Below are positions 44,015-55,592 of a stretch of 64,000 nt of DNA, in pieces. Source of the stretch: Euborellia annulipes (taxonomy: Eukaryota; Arthropoda; Insecta; Dermaptera; Anisolabididae); the NCBI GenBank assembly GCA_023213315.1, contig JAKCPI010024840.1, positions 1 to 64,000 of the forward strand, written 5' to 3'. Both the position numbers and the translations under genes were made by a program. The notes under the pieces were generated by a model. That model saw only the letters and a program-made list of their open reading frames with translations, did not search any database and had not been told where the DNA came from. Each line of letters starts with the position of its first letter. Position 1 is the first letter of the stretch.

Positions 44015-44959
44015 TATATATATATATTTATTTATATATTTATACCGGTATAGAAAAAAAATTATGTTTAACATATGTGTTTTTTATTTTTTAGATTAAA
44101 TCGAGGACAATTTTTTTTTTTTTGACTTCCGTCTTCGAAAATTTTCCACTCCCTATTATTATATTGGAAGATCCGATCCATTTCAGAATTGATTAATGAT
44201 TCTAGAGTGGATTCAATCAAGCTTCATCCGTTTGGAATAATTTCACTCTTCCTTCTAAATATATCTTTAAAAGAGAATACGGTAATTATTATGTTAATTA
44301 CAGATTAATAAAATTTAAATTTAGAGAAAAGATAAAAAAAGACCTGCTTTTGTCAAATTTTTATCGTTTTTAAATTATTTTTCGACATTTGAGACAATTT
44401 AGACTACATTAATATTTATTGAAATTATTGATATCCCGACACACCCCTAATTTTCGGAATGTTAATTGACATCTCAAAGAGATTGATTTTTTATAGATAT
44501 TTGGTTTGTTCCTCAGGAGGCTAGGTGGGCATGCAAGTGAACATTTTAAATTTTAACTTTTAAATAGTAGACATCATTATTAATTTGAATAAATAAGAAT
44601 GGATTGTAAATTAACTCAAATACCAAAAAAAAATATTTTAAAATTTTTTCTTACTCTATACTCTTGAAATTATATTTTATCTCTATATCAGTTATTAGTT
44701 ATTATATCCTTTTCATTAAATTTGAAATTTGGAGATTGGAAATTAAAATATTATAGTTTTAAAACTAGAAACTTCTCAAGTAGTAGAGGTTCTCTCTAGA
44801 TAAACTGGTAATAAATGTATTAAATTTACTAAAAAGTTGTAAAATATCTAGAGTTTTACCATCAAAAATATTTCAGGTCTAGAACATAAAAAAATTTTCC
44901 CCGGGAGGACCTCGCACCCCCACTATATATAATATTTTTTTTTTTAATTGAATTCCTTT
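44015..44959. other. Unassigned AT-rich stretch
   Basis: No gene or repeat recognised. Confidence 0.4.
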
Positions 44960-45424
44960 AACAAGCAAACCAATCCAAAGGGAAACTTAGAGAAAATGTC
45001 CCTAAACAACCACGTGCCTGGTATCATAAGAGAAACAATATATGACCCCAGGCCTAAGTCTTAAATCGCAGAAAATTTAGAGGTGAATGAATAGCTGTCA
45101 CTTCAGTCATTTGTCTGAAATTTGAAAGAATTAGTGGAATTTTGAAGGGTAAATAGAAGAAGAAGAAAAAAAGAAAGAGGTGTATGTTGGGCATCGACCT
45201 CGAACGAGGATCTTTCTTTATACTTGTCCAAGACAAAGCAACAACCCTTAAACACGCAATCTGGCCCTGATGGCGTAACAGGACCTCACCCCTTAACTGC
45301 ACCTCTAATAACGGGACAGGCATGTGACGTCAACATCGGCCCGGAAACCTCGGGGGTGGCGCAGATGCCGATCCCTTCCTCTATTATCTTACCCTGACTA
45401 TATCAAAAAAAAAAAAAAAAGAAA
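44960..45424. repeat. Probable retroposon, orientation unclear
   Basis: A plus-strand A-run ends it (45405-45420), while the minus strand has B-box-like TCGTTCGAGGTCGATGCC (45190-45207). Two unrelated pieces may be joined. Confidence 0.35.
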
Positions 45425-45902
45425 GAAATTCCAAAGTGGAGCCTATTAAAATTATATTCCACACAACAGATGGCCAGGTTGGATATCTTAAAAAAAAAAA
45501 GGGAAACAGCCGATGTGGCCAACAGATCGATCTTTTAGTGACTTATCATATTTGCGTTCTTTTTAACAGATTCGTTTGTCAAAATTATAACGGGACATTT
45601 AGAAAAATAATTAAAAATTATTAATTTTATTATATATTTATTTACAGTAAGAACACGATGAACATATAGAAAATTATTTGTATCATACAATAAAATAATA
45701 TTTCAGAGGTTTAGAGAAAAGAACGGATCCCACGCGTGTACAAATAATTCTGTTAGCTTTTACCAATATGATTTTATTACAGTTTTAGGGACTCCCCCCT
45801 CCACCCGAAATTTCCAAAATGTCCTTTAGGGGCTCGTGGTAAAATCAAATCATTGAATATCATATTCCCATTGAATAAAGCCTTATGTAATTTTTTTTTT
45901 TT
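45425..45902. other. Unassigned AT-rich stretch
   Basis: No gene or repeat recognised. Confidence 0.35.
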
Positions 45903-46075
45903 ATTTCATTTAAGGTCTTTTTCGGCAGCGAAGGCCATTCAGACTCCATCTCTATTTAGAATGGTAGCCAATCCAATTGAAATAAATTGTCATATGAGAC
46001 GGGATGCGAACCCGCGACCTTTGGTATAAAAGGCCAGCACGCTAACCATTACACCAAGGCCCGAGGGTATTATAT
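45903..46075 (-). mobile_element. tRNA-derived SINE family R, near complete
   Basis: Minus strand: TTGGTGTAATGGTTAGCGTG (A box), AGGTCGCGGGTTCGCATCCC (B box), AATTGGATTGGCTACCATTC, then the common tail with GCCGAAAAAGACCTTAAA. Best copy for defining the family. Confidence 0.8.
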
Positions 46076-46189
46076 AATTTTAAAATATAAACGTATATAA
46101 ATGGGGGGAGGGAGGAATCTTCAAAAATGAGTCCCCTCCCAGAAAAATATTTATACAGCATATACTCCTCTGCGATGCTTGTCACTTTT

Positions 46190-46361
46190 ACTAGGGGTCG
46201 CGGGTTTGCATCCGCGACAAACATTCATTTAAATTTAATTGGCTAGTTAGGGACGGGGTCTAAATGGCCCTCGATGCCGAAAGAGTTAAAAAAATCTAAT
46301 GTCGCGGGGCTCCTAAAAAGCCGCAATCGCCTTTTCCGCCTAATGGATAATCCGGCTCTGT
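46190..46361 (+). mobile_element. SINE R 3' part plus a hAT-like end
   Basis: GGTCGCGGGTTTGCATCC, GACGGGGTCTAAATGGCCCT, then GTCGCGGGGCTCC and CCGCCTAATGGATAATCCGG. Same join as 31262-31375. Confidence 0.6.
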
Positions 46362-46499
46362 ATATATGTATATATATATTTTATTATTCTATAAGATTGT
46401 ATTAAATTGCTACATTAGTAGGATAGCTTGTACCGAAAAATGTATTTTTTTTAACTAATATAATATGACTTATAATTTTGGAGTTTAGGTTTTTACAGT

Positions 46500-46750
46500 T
46501 GTTATCATGAAGAATTGGATTTTCGGTTTAACCGTGGAATATTTGTAAAGATTACAACGTTTGGGCCACTCATTCTGTGGCCTTCTTCAGGTACAATTCA
46601 CCTAAGATTACAAAGGTTACATCTGTGACAATCTCATTTGAATTAGATAATAATAATAATAATATATAAAATAAATATAATTCAAATGAGATTATCATAG
46701 ATGTAATAACCTTTGTAATCTTAACTGAAGAAGGCCACAGTTTTAGAACC
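46500..46750. mobile_element. Palindromic element with hammerhead-like core
   Basis: Minus core 46557-46590: CTGAAGA, GGCCAC/GTGGCC stem around AGAATGA, then CAAACGT (one change from GAAACGT). The right arm (46675-46745) ends inside the core. Related to 62862-63000. Confidence 0.6.
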
Positions 46751-46756
46751 ATTTTT

Positions 46757-46909
46757 ACTTTCTCTTACCTATGTATATATGTAATATATATATATAGAGA
46801 GAAAGTATTGGATTCATGTCAAAAATTCAATGTCGAGATTTTGATGGATCTTCACGTTTTGAGGTCCCCTGAATCCAAAAAACTGGTTTTCGCGACATGG
46901 TCTGTCTGT

Positions 46910-46948
<39 letters not shown>

Positions 46949-47440
46949 CAATTTAAAGCATGAAGGAATTGAGCTATGGAGCTGAAATTTTATATTTAAG
47001 TTAAACACTCCCCGGGACCGTGAAAATAAGCTTTTAATCAAAATCGGCCAAAGAGTACTAGTACTTTACTGATGTACTTTTTCAGTTTTTTTCGATTTTC
47101 TCTAAATTCGCTCTAACGATTTTGATTAAAATTCAAAAATCAATTATTTATTAGATGCTCTTTCAAATGTATATTCTCGTTTTGCCCTCAAAATTGTTTG
47201 AAGCACACTTTACTCTTGTGCTTCATAGGAAAGATAGGAGAAATGGTTGCCATGGTAACAAAATATAAATATTTTCCCATACTTATAAATTTTACATCTG
47301 AATTCAAATATTCCCTACTGCCGGGAACTAAATACATGTCGTCACAAAAAATCTGGTGTGACAAGCACAGTACACAACTTTCGATTACCGAAGGTAAGAG
47401 AAAGTTGTGTGCTGTGCGCCAGTCACACCAGATTTTTACT
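46757..47440 (+). mobile_element. Family A, full-length (Helentron/DINE-like candidate)
   Basis: 5' end ACTTTCTCTTACC (46757-46769) is repeated inverted as GGTAAGAGAAAGT (47393-47405), which lies inside the loop of the 3' terminal hairpin (47350-47382 with 47400-47435). A (GT)n tract is internal (46901-46947). No TIR at both extreme ends, no target duplication. These features match non-autonomous Helentrons; the class is inference. Confidence 0.7.
46901..46947 (+). repeat. (GT)n microsatellite in family A
   Basis: GTCTGTGTGTCTGTG then GT units. The same place holds GT/GTCT tracts in the other family A copies. Confidence 0.9.
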
Positions 47441-48084
47441 TTCTCGTTGGGATCTACTATTCCATTGAATATCTAATATTTTTGTTGTTACACCCTAATC
47501 TGATCAGGAATAAACCAATGAAGGTTTTTCAATCCTTCCTCCTCTTATAACTCATAATATTAAATAATAGTATTATGATAACTTCTTGTTCAAATTTTAT
47601 AATTCTCTAACAAAAATATCCCAAAATCCAAACAAAATAATTTTTTTACAACGTAATATAAAATTTACGGTACTTGGGTATAACCATAATAATGAGAAAG
47701 AAATAACATCGTAAATGTGTTATTTATATGTTATTTATGACACAAGCAACAAATATATATTTATATACTGTATTTTGAAGAAAACGAAAGTAACAAGGAT
47801 TCGATAGATAAAAATTGTTTTTTACAATACTTTCTCCTTATATATATAAAGGTAACCCATTCATTGTTTTTTTTCATCCCATGATTCAACCAAATTTCAT
47901 TGAACTGGCCGCTTGCGCTTTTAAGCAATCGTATTCACACACATGCATTATCCCAAAACGGTTTTTTTTGGACTCAGGGAGGTCTAAAACGTGGAGAATC
48001 TTCAATATCTCGAAATCGAATTTTTTATGATTACAATACTGTACTGTCTCTTTATATTCTATACGAGAAAGTAATAAAAATAAA
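47441..48084. other. AT-rich DNA with a diverged family A relative
   Basis: 47815-48075: TTTTTTGGACTCAGGGAGGT and CGAGAAAGTAA resemble the 5' half of family A on the minus strand, with a different hairpin (TTACAATACTTTCTCC). No gene. Confidence 0.4.
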
Positions 48085-48172
48085 ATTTTATTCCCAAAAA
48101 AAAAAAATTTTCTCAAATCTCGGGGGGGGGGGGGTAATTACCCATTTGCCTCCCCCCCTGTATCCGCCTTTG
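48085..48172 (-). mobile_element. MITE family C end fragment
   Basis: GGGGTAATTACCCATTTGCC and CCTGTATCCGCCTTTG match the left end of 63727-63984, reversed. Confidence 0.6.
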
Positions 48173-48174
48173 GC

Positions 48175-48345
48175 ACGGACTTTAGTGCATCTTGAACGAT
48201 TACAACTTTGTGCCTAAAATAAATATAAGCCTACAAGGACTGAAGAACGACAACTAAATTTTGATCGAAACGTCTCCGGCATTTGGCATACAAAGGCTTT
48301 ATTTTATTTTCTGTTCCTGTACTTTTCTCTTTCCCATCTTATAAT
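48175..48345 (+). mobile_element. Half palindromic element (family K)
   Basis: Core 48240-48273: CTGAAGA, weak stem, GAAACGT; TTTATTTTATT follows. Matches 15165-15410 (GCCTAAAATAAATATAAGCC). Confidence 0.5.
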
Positions 48346-49044
48346 GATTAATATTTTAATTTCAAAGATTATTTGTTAAAATGAACAATTTATAGCATAA
48401 AGTTTGCTCGAGATCTGAACAAGTGTTGATTCTTTTTGGCTGAATGAATTTTAATTTTTAGATTTAATATATTAACATCTCAATTTTATTAATTTTTGTT
48501 ACAGATCCGTCTTGAAATAACGACAATTTTTTATCATATTAAAAAGATCTTCACTTTCAATAAATAATTTCATTTAAAATCAATCAACATCTGGACAATA
48601 ACTTGATCAAATTAATATATACATTGAAAGCTTGAATATATTTGAAGGAATGATTGATTATTAGGTAGGTATAATTTCGATTTATTTCATATGCTCTAAA
48701 CTACATAAATTACTTTGTGATCAGGAAGTCAATTTATATTTTGATAATATATTAGTTTTTTTTTTTTTTTTTTTTTTTATTTGCTCTTTGGTTAAAACAT
48801 TCAGCCTCCCAGGTCCATTCCGTTACCAAGCAGGCGTTAATTGCGCAATACAATACCCGAGATGATAATCATCTCTTGGATCAAGCAAAGCGATGTGTTC
48901 ACCAACCTTCTGGAAAATTACATAGTCCCTTAATTGACCCTTTTCGTTTTTATAGAAATTTCCAAGAATTATTACAAAATATATATATATATATATATAT
49001 GTTAGGGTGGTCCATCTTGTATAGCGGTAAAAAAAATTACACCA
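48346..49044. other. Unassigned; poly-T tract at 48756-48778
   Basis: AT-rich. The T-run followed by a less AT-rich part (48782-48960) could be a minus-strand retroposon with an A-tail; not recognised. Confidence 0.3.
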
Positions 49045-49326
49045 AGACTAGGGCGGATACAACTACTTGTGTGTGTAGTGGGTAAAGGGGGTAATCCCCC
49101 CCACCGCGAGATTTGAGAAAATATTTTTTTTTGGGAATTAAATTTTATTTTTAATATAAATTTTAAAAATTAATACTTTATAAATTTGATTTATATATAT
49201 ATTCTGGTGGACATGTACAGAATGCATCTTTAAATTACCGAAAGTAAGAAAAAATTGTGTGCTTTGCGACCAGTCACAACAGATTACTCCCTCCCTCCTC
49301 CCGAGAAACTCCTCTGGATCAGCTCT
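49045..49326 (+). mobile_element. MITE family C copy, damaged left end
   Basis: GGGCGGATACAACTAC, GTAAAGGGGGTAATCCCCCC, the hairpin TTCTGGTGGACATG...GACCAGTCACAACAGA, and CTCTGGATCAGCTCTTG at the right end. No matching flank. Confidence 0.6.
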
Positions 49327-49479
49327 TGCACCCAGAAGTCACACCACACCCTTAATTTTGTTATGTATGTCTATGCTATTATATATATAAAATTGAAGGT
49401 TTTTATTTATTACTTAAAAACTGTACTCATCGACTCACTGAATTTCTGTGTGGAACATCTCACAAATATACAAATTATT

Positions 49480-50106
49480 ACTTTCTCTTACCTCTATATC
49501 TCTATATATATGTTAATATATATATAAAGTATGGGATTCATGTCAAAAATTCGATGTCGAGATTTTTATGGATATACACGTTTTGAGGTCCCCTGAGTCC
49601 AAAAAAGTGGTTTTTTCGACATGGTCTGTCTGTGTGTGTCTGTGCTCACTTTGAAGCATGAAGGAATTGAGCTATGAGGCTGAAATTTTATAAGTTAAAC
49701 ACCCCCCGGGAGCGTGAAAATAAGCTTTTAATCAAAATCGGCCAAAGAGTACTAGTACTTTACTGATGTACTTTTTCAGTTTTTTTCGATTTTCTCAAAA
49801 TTCGCTCTAACGATTTTGATTAAAATTCAAAAATCAATTATTTTTTAGATGCTCTTTCAAATGTATATTCTCGTTTTGCCCTCAACATTGTTTGAAGCAC
49901 ACTTTACTCTTGTGCTTCTTAGAGAAGATAGGAGAAATGGTTGCCATGGTAACAACATATAAATATTTTCCCATGTTCATCTTAAATTCTAATATATTGG
50001 CGGAAACTCAATATATGTCGACACAAAAATCTGATGTGACAAGCACAGAACATTACCGAGGGTAAGAGAAAGTTGTGTGCTGTGCGCCAGTCACACCAGA
50101 TTTTTT
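49480..50106 (+). mobile_element. Family A, near full-length
   Basis: ACTTTCTCTTACC at 49480-49492 and GGTAAGAGAAAGT at 50061-50073, same order of blocks as 46757-47440. The left arm of the 3' hairpin is shortened. Confidence 0.8.
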
Positions 50107-50834
50107 TAACTTAAAATTTCTCTGCCCAAATTGAAAACTATTGAGTTTTATCTGTATAATATTGTATATATTTCCTTCCTTGTTGTAACGACAATAGAAA
50201 AATTAAACTGTTTGCATATGGACATATAGAGAGAAGACAAGAGAAGAAAGAAGGAAGTCACCTGTTTGATTGAGGACTCATAAATAAAAGAAGAGAGCGA
50301 GGAGAATGCAGATACAAAGAACAGCAGAGGGTAGTTATTTCCTTTTGGAACACCCTAACGGGACTTTTCCAAGGGGTGCAATGACCTCAGCCTCACCTGT
50401 GCTTCACCCTCATCTCGTTCTGGACCTCAGCCCTCGTGTGCCTGCAGGCCTGCTGCCTGCTCATCAAATGATGTTAACCTAGATAAGGGGGTGGAGGGTC
50501 TGGCATTTTCCACTCTGAACAAAAAAAAAATAAAAAATCACTTCCTTGAGATATTGAGGTAGGTATATCCAGGCTCTAGCACCTTAAAATAATAACCAGT
50601 GTGAAAACACATAGCACTTTTTTTCATTTTTGAAATTCATAATATTTAATTTTCTTACAGATAAGTATAATATATTCCAAAATAATACTTCCTCATAAAA
50701 TTTGAAATTAAATCATATTGAAATAAACGATGATAAAATATCAGAAACCATAAAATTTGATTACTAAGATGCACAATGAATGCAAGGCCAACATCATCAC
50801 AATTATTATTTTTTTATTCAACTTTGAGGATGTA
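50107..50834. other. Unassigned; GC-richer island at 50215-50510
   Basis: CCTCAGCCTCACCTGTGCTT and CTGCAGGCCTGCTGCCTGCT lie in a segment with no match elsewhere here. No clear ORF. Candidate single-copy host DNA. Confidence 0.35.
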
Positions 50835-51326
50835 CAGGAAGGGACAATATTAAGTCCCACCCATGCGTTTACTACTTGTGATTATTTCATATGTATATAT
50901 ATTTTTTAATGCAAACTTTCATGGTTCAAACTTAGAAAATTTCTAATAAAGATTTTTATTTTCTTATATAAAAACAATGAAATAATCACAAGTAAAAAAC
51001 GCATGGGTGGGACTTAATAATATCCCTCACTCACTAGCGTAACGTTTTTTAGCTGGGCCCCCCCGCAACTTTTTTTCGGGCCCCATTATTGGACCATCCG
51101 AAAAATATTTTTTAAATATCGTATATCCCTGAACCCTGAGGGCCCGGGCGGGCCCTCTCAAAGAGAAATTTTCATTAAATTTTTTTTTATCTAAATTTGT
51201 CCGTTTTTATCAGAGCCCTGAGGAGATACAGTTTTTTAGCCAGGCCTGCCCTGTGGGCCCCCAAGGTCCGGGGCCCCCCGCATCGCGGGGTCTGCGGGGG
51301 CGTACGTTACGCCACTGCCCTCACTG
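50835..51326. mobile_element. MITE family D, copy 3, with inverted core and nested hAT
   Basis: TA-flanked ends CAGGAAGGGACAATATTAAG and CCCTCACTG. The central part (TGCAAACTTTCATGGTTCAA) is reversed compared with the other copies. The right end is split by a hAT MITE. Confidence 0.75.
51032..51317. mobile_element. hAT MITE inside the end of MITE D
   Basis: Ends CACTAGCGTAACG and CGTTACGCCACTG with exact CCCTCACT duplications at 51024-51031 and 51318-51325. Interior rich in GGGCCC. Confidence 0.88.
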
Positions 51327-51439
51327 TACATGACTATATAACTCATTTAATGAATTTTGAAGTTTACTTGTATCCCAAGATTCGGATGAATTGAATGAAT
51401 TACATAAAAAAATTTTTTTTTTAATTTTTCATTTTTTAG

Positions 51440-51528
51440 GAAATTTAACCATGACGACTGGTTTTGCGTAAATTTCTCAGTTTCGGTCACTATATGTGAC
51501 CATCATCAGGCCTTTTTTCAACACTATA
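51440..51528 (-). mobile_element. Half palindromic element, hammerhead-like core
   Basis: Core 51479-51509: CTGATGA, T, GGTCAC/GTGACC stem around ATATA, then GAAACT. Strong stem II; the final T replaces GT of GAAACGT. Confidence 0.55.
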
Positions 51529-51820
51529 CATGGGCGTACCCAGGATCAAATCTGGGGGGGGGGCATGGTCAGAACATGGTCGTCCAGGGGGGGGCAGATC
51601 ATGGTCGTCCAGATTGTGACATAGCTATTTTTTATATAGAGGGGTAAAGCCTTTGAATTAAAGGCCTAAAAACCCTCGAGTCCTAACAAAAAGAATCATT
51701 CCCCGTCGCCAACCACCAATTTTGTTTCGTTTCATCACTTTATAAACATTTAATTTTTTTTTTTTTTTGCTTCTAGGGGGGGGGGCAGCTGCCCCCTGCC
51801 CCTCGCTGGGTACGCCCATG
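51529..51820 (-). mobile_element. hAT MITE family F, copy 3
   Basis: Reverse orientation of 12133-12420. Exact ACACTATA duplication at 51521-51528 and 51821-51828. Confidence 0.9.
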
Positions 51821-51939
51821 ACACTATATATGATATATTTTATTATTTTTAGCTCAGTTATTGTTTGATATTATATTTTTTATTAATTCTTACAATCAAG
51901 TTAATTTATTTCCATATAAAGAATATTTGCCCTCAGGCT

Positions 51940-52050
51940 TGGCGTGGTTGGTGGCGCACATACCTTGTATACCAAGGGTTGAGGGTTCGGATCCCAGGCA
52001 GTCCGATGATTTTATTTAATCCATTTGGATACCAAATGGCTTAAATAAGA
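51940..52050 (+). mobile_element. tRNA-derived SINE (another head)
   Basis: TTGGCGTGGTTGGTGGCGCA (A box region), GAGGGTTCGGATCCCAGGCA (B box), then CCGATGATTTTATTTAATCC. A minus-strand piece of the same tail is at 62415-62460. Confidence 0.6.
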
Positions 52051-52366
52051 ATGTCCTACCCATTCCTACTTATTAATCTAATCATTGGACAGCCACTCAT
52101 AAAATTAATTAATATGTTTGCATATAGACAATATTTTTATAATTTCTAGGAGTCACCGGGTTCAAAATGATCCCAGCACGAAACCTTCACTCATCGACCA
52201 GTAGGACTGAAATTCTACTTCTACTTCTTGTTCATGTCAACAATCTTGAAAATAAATTATTCACGTGCACAGTGAAGCCAGAGATATTTGCATCCGCACC
52301 CTCACCACAAATGGTATGGAATATCAATATTAAATCAAAAGATCGGTGAGCGTATTTGTTCTTATA
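52051..52366. other. Unassigned AT-rich stretch
   Basis: No gene recognised. Confidence 0.35.
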
Positions 52367-52610
52367 ATATCGCCTACTGAGAATCATAGTGGCGAAAGCC
52401 CGAAATTCAACAATTCGAGCTTTTGAAAGTTTTATAAATATAGGCCCTATACATTTAAATAGCCTGACAACAAATGAATAGGCTAGAATCAATAATAAAG
52501 AATAGAAATATATTTTCGCCACTTTGCCACTCAAAAAAAATGTTTTAACAACGTTTGGTAAAAATTGAATTTTCGGACTTTACTAACTATGATTTTCAGC
52601 AGGCGATATA
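52367..52610. mobile_element. Small element with 24-bp inverted ends
   Basis: ATATCGCCTACTGAGAATCA and TGATTTTCAGCAGGCGATAT are inverted ends (3 mismatches over 24). Inside are GGCGAAAGCCCGAA and TTTTCGCCACTTTGCCAC. Superfamily not clear. Confidence 0.5.
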
Positions 52611-52939
52611 ATGTAGTAGTGTATTCTTTCTTGGACATAATACGTTGAAGATTGTAATAGTTATGTGTCCAAGAAAGATATACTAGTATATATTATATTT
52701 AAAAAATATATATATATATATATACTACGCGTCAAAAAAGTAATATTTCGTTGTATGGCAAAATAACATAATAGAAGGGAGATTCCCTTTGTTCTAGTCA
52801 AAATACAGAGATTTAATAAATTCAAATACCACCACTGATATATGTCCTCAGTTGTTACTTTTATACAGTACTAATAATTATTTCAATATGAAATATATAA
52901 TGATGTAATGTTAATAAAAATATACAATATATATATATA

Positions 52940-53202
52940 CAGTGGAACCCCGCTTAACGAGTTTAATTCGTTCCAGAATCAAACTAGTAAAGGGAAACAC
53001 TCGTTATGCGAAACAATTTTTCTCATTTAAATTAATGAGCAAATATTAAATATAAAAGTCATTCTATAAAATAATTGGACAGACTTTTTTTTTGACGAGT
53101 CCGTGATTTGTACTCGTTAAGCGAGTCATTCTTTTACAATTTGTTTTGCTCGTTATGCGAATTACTCGTTATGAGAGGTGCTCGTTAAACGAGGTTCTAC
53201 TG
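52940..53202. mobile_element. pogo/Tigger-like MITE, 263 bp
   Basis: CAGTGGAACCCCGCTTAACG and CTCGTTAAACGAGGTTCTAC-TG, TA on both sides. ACTCGTTA motifs recur inside. Confidence 0.85.
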
Positions 53203-53339
53203 TATATATATATTTCTCGAAATGGCATTTTTGTTACTTACATATACACCCTACTTTCTTTCTAATCTCATCAAATATTTTATATGATAATGTCATTTTC
53301 AAACCCTTAAAAAAAAATCATAATATAAAATATCTGGGT

Positions 53340-53440
53340 TCACTTGAGTCGGAGCAAGTGCACAGTGCTTGATAACGGCTGCAGAATAAGCAGTCGAAAC
53401 GTTGTACAGTATTTATATATTTTTAATAAATATTTAATAC
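53340..53440 (+). mobile_element. Half copy of palindromic family I
   Basis: GTCGGAGCAAGTGCACAG, GGCTGCAGAATAAGCAGTCG, AAACGTTGTACAG, matching 10420-10505. Core ~53369-53402 is degenerate (TTGATAA). Confidence 0.6.
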
Positions 53441-54289
53441 AAAAATGTGGACTATGATTAAAAATTCCCCTAATAATAAAATATATTTTCAATTGTTTTG
53501 TATATCTTTCTCTTTCCTATGAATAACTCATTACAAAAAAAATTTTTTTTAAAGGTTGTTACCCCCTCAATAATAACAGAAAGTTAAATATATGTTTAAG
53601 AAAGTCGCCGAGGTGAAATTTACCCTTTTAAAAGTGTGGGAACTTTTCTCCTCTTGAAAAAGAGAAACATTACATCAAATTTGGAAACTCTAGGGTGGAT
53701 GCCCTGAAAGCTCCACCCGAAACGGTTTTATACAAAAATAGAGAAACAATGGTCTCTTGTTTTCGAAGATTTATTGTCTCTTTTTACTGACCACCATCCA
53801 TCATTCAGTAGCGTTTCTCCACGCTGGGGGGCACTTCCTCATGCGGATAGCGTTATTTCTATTTTTCTTTGTTTGGTTTTGTTTGTTTCAAATATAAAAA
53901 CAAAATCTCTTTAGGGGATGTTGGAGATTTCTTCCTTCCTCTTTTGCTTCTGACCTATATATTTATTCTTTTATTCTTTTAAAATAAAGGGCCCGAAAGG
54001 AATTTGACTCAAGTGCTAGAGAGTGGTATAAATTTGAATGTTTAAACATTTATTTATTTGTTCTATAGACAATCTTACAACTGTTAAATCAACATATTTT
54101 ATGAGTCTCTAAAAAGAGGGAGGTTTAGGACCTAAAGAAAATTACCATATTCACTTAAAATAAAATAAAAAAATAAACTATTAAATAACCGTTGAAATTT
54201 TTTTAGTGACAGTATCTACTGTTTATTCTCCATTTTTTTTTTAATATTAAAAAAAAAAAAAAGTAAAAGATTTACAATAATGAAATGAA
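53441..54289. other. Unassigned
   Basis: 53600-53940 is less AT-rich with no repeat match; the rest is AT-rich. No gene recognised. Confidence 0.3.
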
Positions 54290-54400
54290 AATTGTAAGTC
54301 ATTTAAGAAAAATGCAGAGTGTTGCTTTATTTATTATTTAGATAGAATACGTTTCGGTGCATTTATTATGTACCATCTTCATTCTTCATTAAATACCACA
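54290..54400 (-). mobile_element. Half palindromic element, hammerhead-like core
   Basis: Core 54349-54382 on minus: ATGAAGA, GGT/ACC stem, GAAACGT, followed by AATAAATAAAGC. Confidence 0.45.
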
Positions 54401-55253
54401 GCCATAAATTTTACATAAAAAAATCTGGTGTGACTGGTCGCACAGCACACAACTTTCTCTTACCTTCGGTAATCGAAAGTTGTGTTCTGTGCTTGTCATA
54501 CCAGATTTTTTGTGTGGACACATATTTAGTTTCCGACAGAACTGATACATTTGAATTAAAGATGTAAAATTTATAAACGAAAATATTTATATTTTGTTAC
54601 CATGGCAACCATTTCTCCTATCTTTCCTATGAAGTACAAGAGTAAAGTGGTCTTCAGAATATTTCAATGGCAAAATGAGAATATGCATTTTAAAGAGCAT
54701 CTAAAAAATAATTGATTTTTGAATTTTAATCAAAATCGTTTGAGCGAATTTTGAGAAAATGGAAAAAACTGAAAAAGTACATCAGTAAAGTACTAGTACT
54801 CTTTGGGCGATTTTGTTTAAAAGCTTAGTTTCTCGCTCTAGGGGGATGCCTAATTTAAATATAAAATTTCAAGCTCCAAACTCTTTTCGTTCTATAGATA
54901 TTTTGTTCACAGACAGACCTTTCTTAATCTCGCGGTGTGGGGTCGGCGGTTCATGGGTTTTTGCGACCGGGAAGGAATAGAACAGGCCGGCCCGTCGCAC
55001 GGTCTGACGCCTGTTGAAAATACAGGGTGAGTTATGAGGTTTCCCCCCATTTTATGGAGGTGATTCCTGACATGATTTTGAACAAAAAATGTAAATAAAC
55101 TATGATGAAATTCATAATTAAAGAGTTATGGCAATTTGAAAAAAGCATTGTTTTTTTTTTTACTTCAGGATTTCACAAACAAAAATGAAAATCATACATC
55201 GAAAACAAACAATTTAATTTTGTACCATTTTCTTGCATTAATTTAAAGCAAGT

Positions 55254-55523
55254 GTTCCAAAATTCCTCCCTGCATTTGAAGGCAAAGATTCGCACGGGAG
55301 TGATCCGCGCGAATAGCATTTCGTAATTTCACATGCTCGTTCCTTATTGAGTACCAGTTTGTAGCAAAGTTCGATATGTTCCACTAAATGTTTTGGGACT
55401 CGGAATCCTACGATTAGGATACAGACGGTGATATTCGGCAACAGCAGCTTTCGCATTACCATCACAGAAGCCCAAAATGTACACCATCTCTGGATACTCC
55501 TGTGATGAAAACTTGTAAGGCAT
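55254..55523 (-). pseudogene. Transposase remnant, DUF4817-like N-terminus joined to C-terminus
   Basis: ATG at 55523 opens MPYKFSSQEYPEMVYILGFC, then DGNAKAAVAEYHRLYPNRRI and a TYRTLLQTGTQ end with stop at 55344, a helix-turn-helix region like DUF4817. About 15 bases later another frame reads HVKLRNAIRADHSRANLCLQ, MQGGILEHLL, stop, like the C-terminus of such transposases. The catalytic DDE part is missing. The family name is from memory of such proteins; the order of the parts is visible in the sequence. Confidence 0.65.
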
Positions 55524-55592
55524 CGCAAAATTTACACAGGATACAATAACAGTAAACAGTGACTGTAGTAAACAATGTGTTAAGGAAACGTA

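Noticed and set aside
45054..45323. Minus-strand ORF of 89 codons
   Set aside because: No domain, and it overlaps a probable retroposon end.
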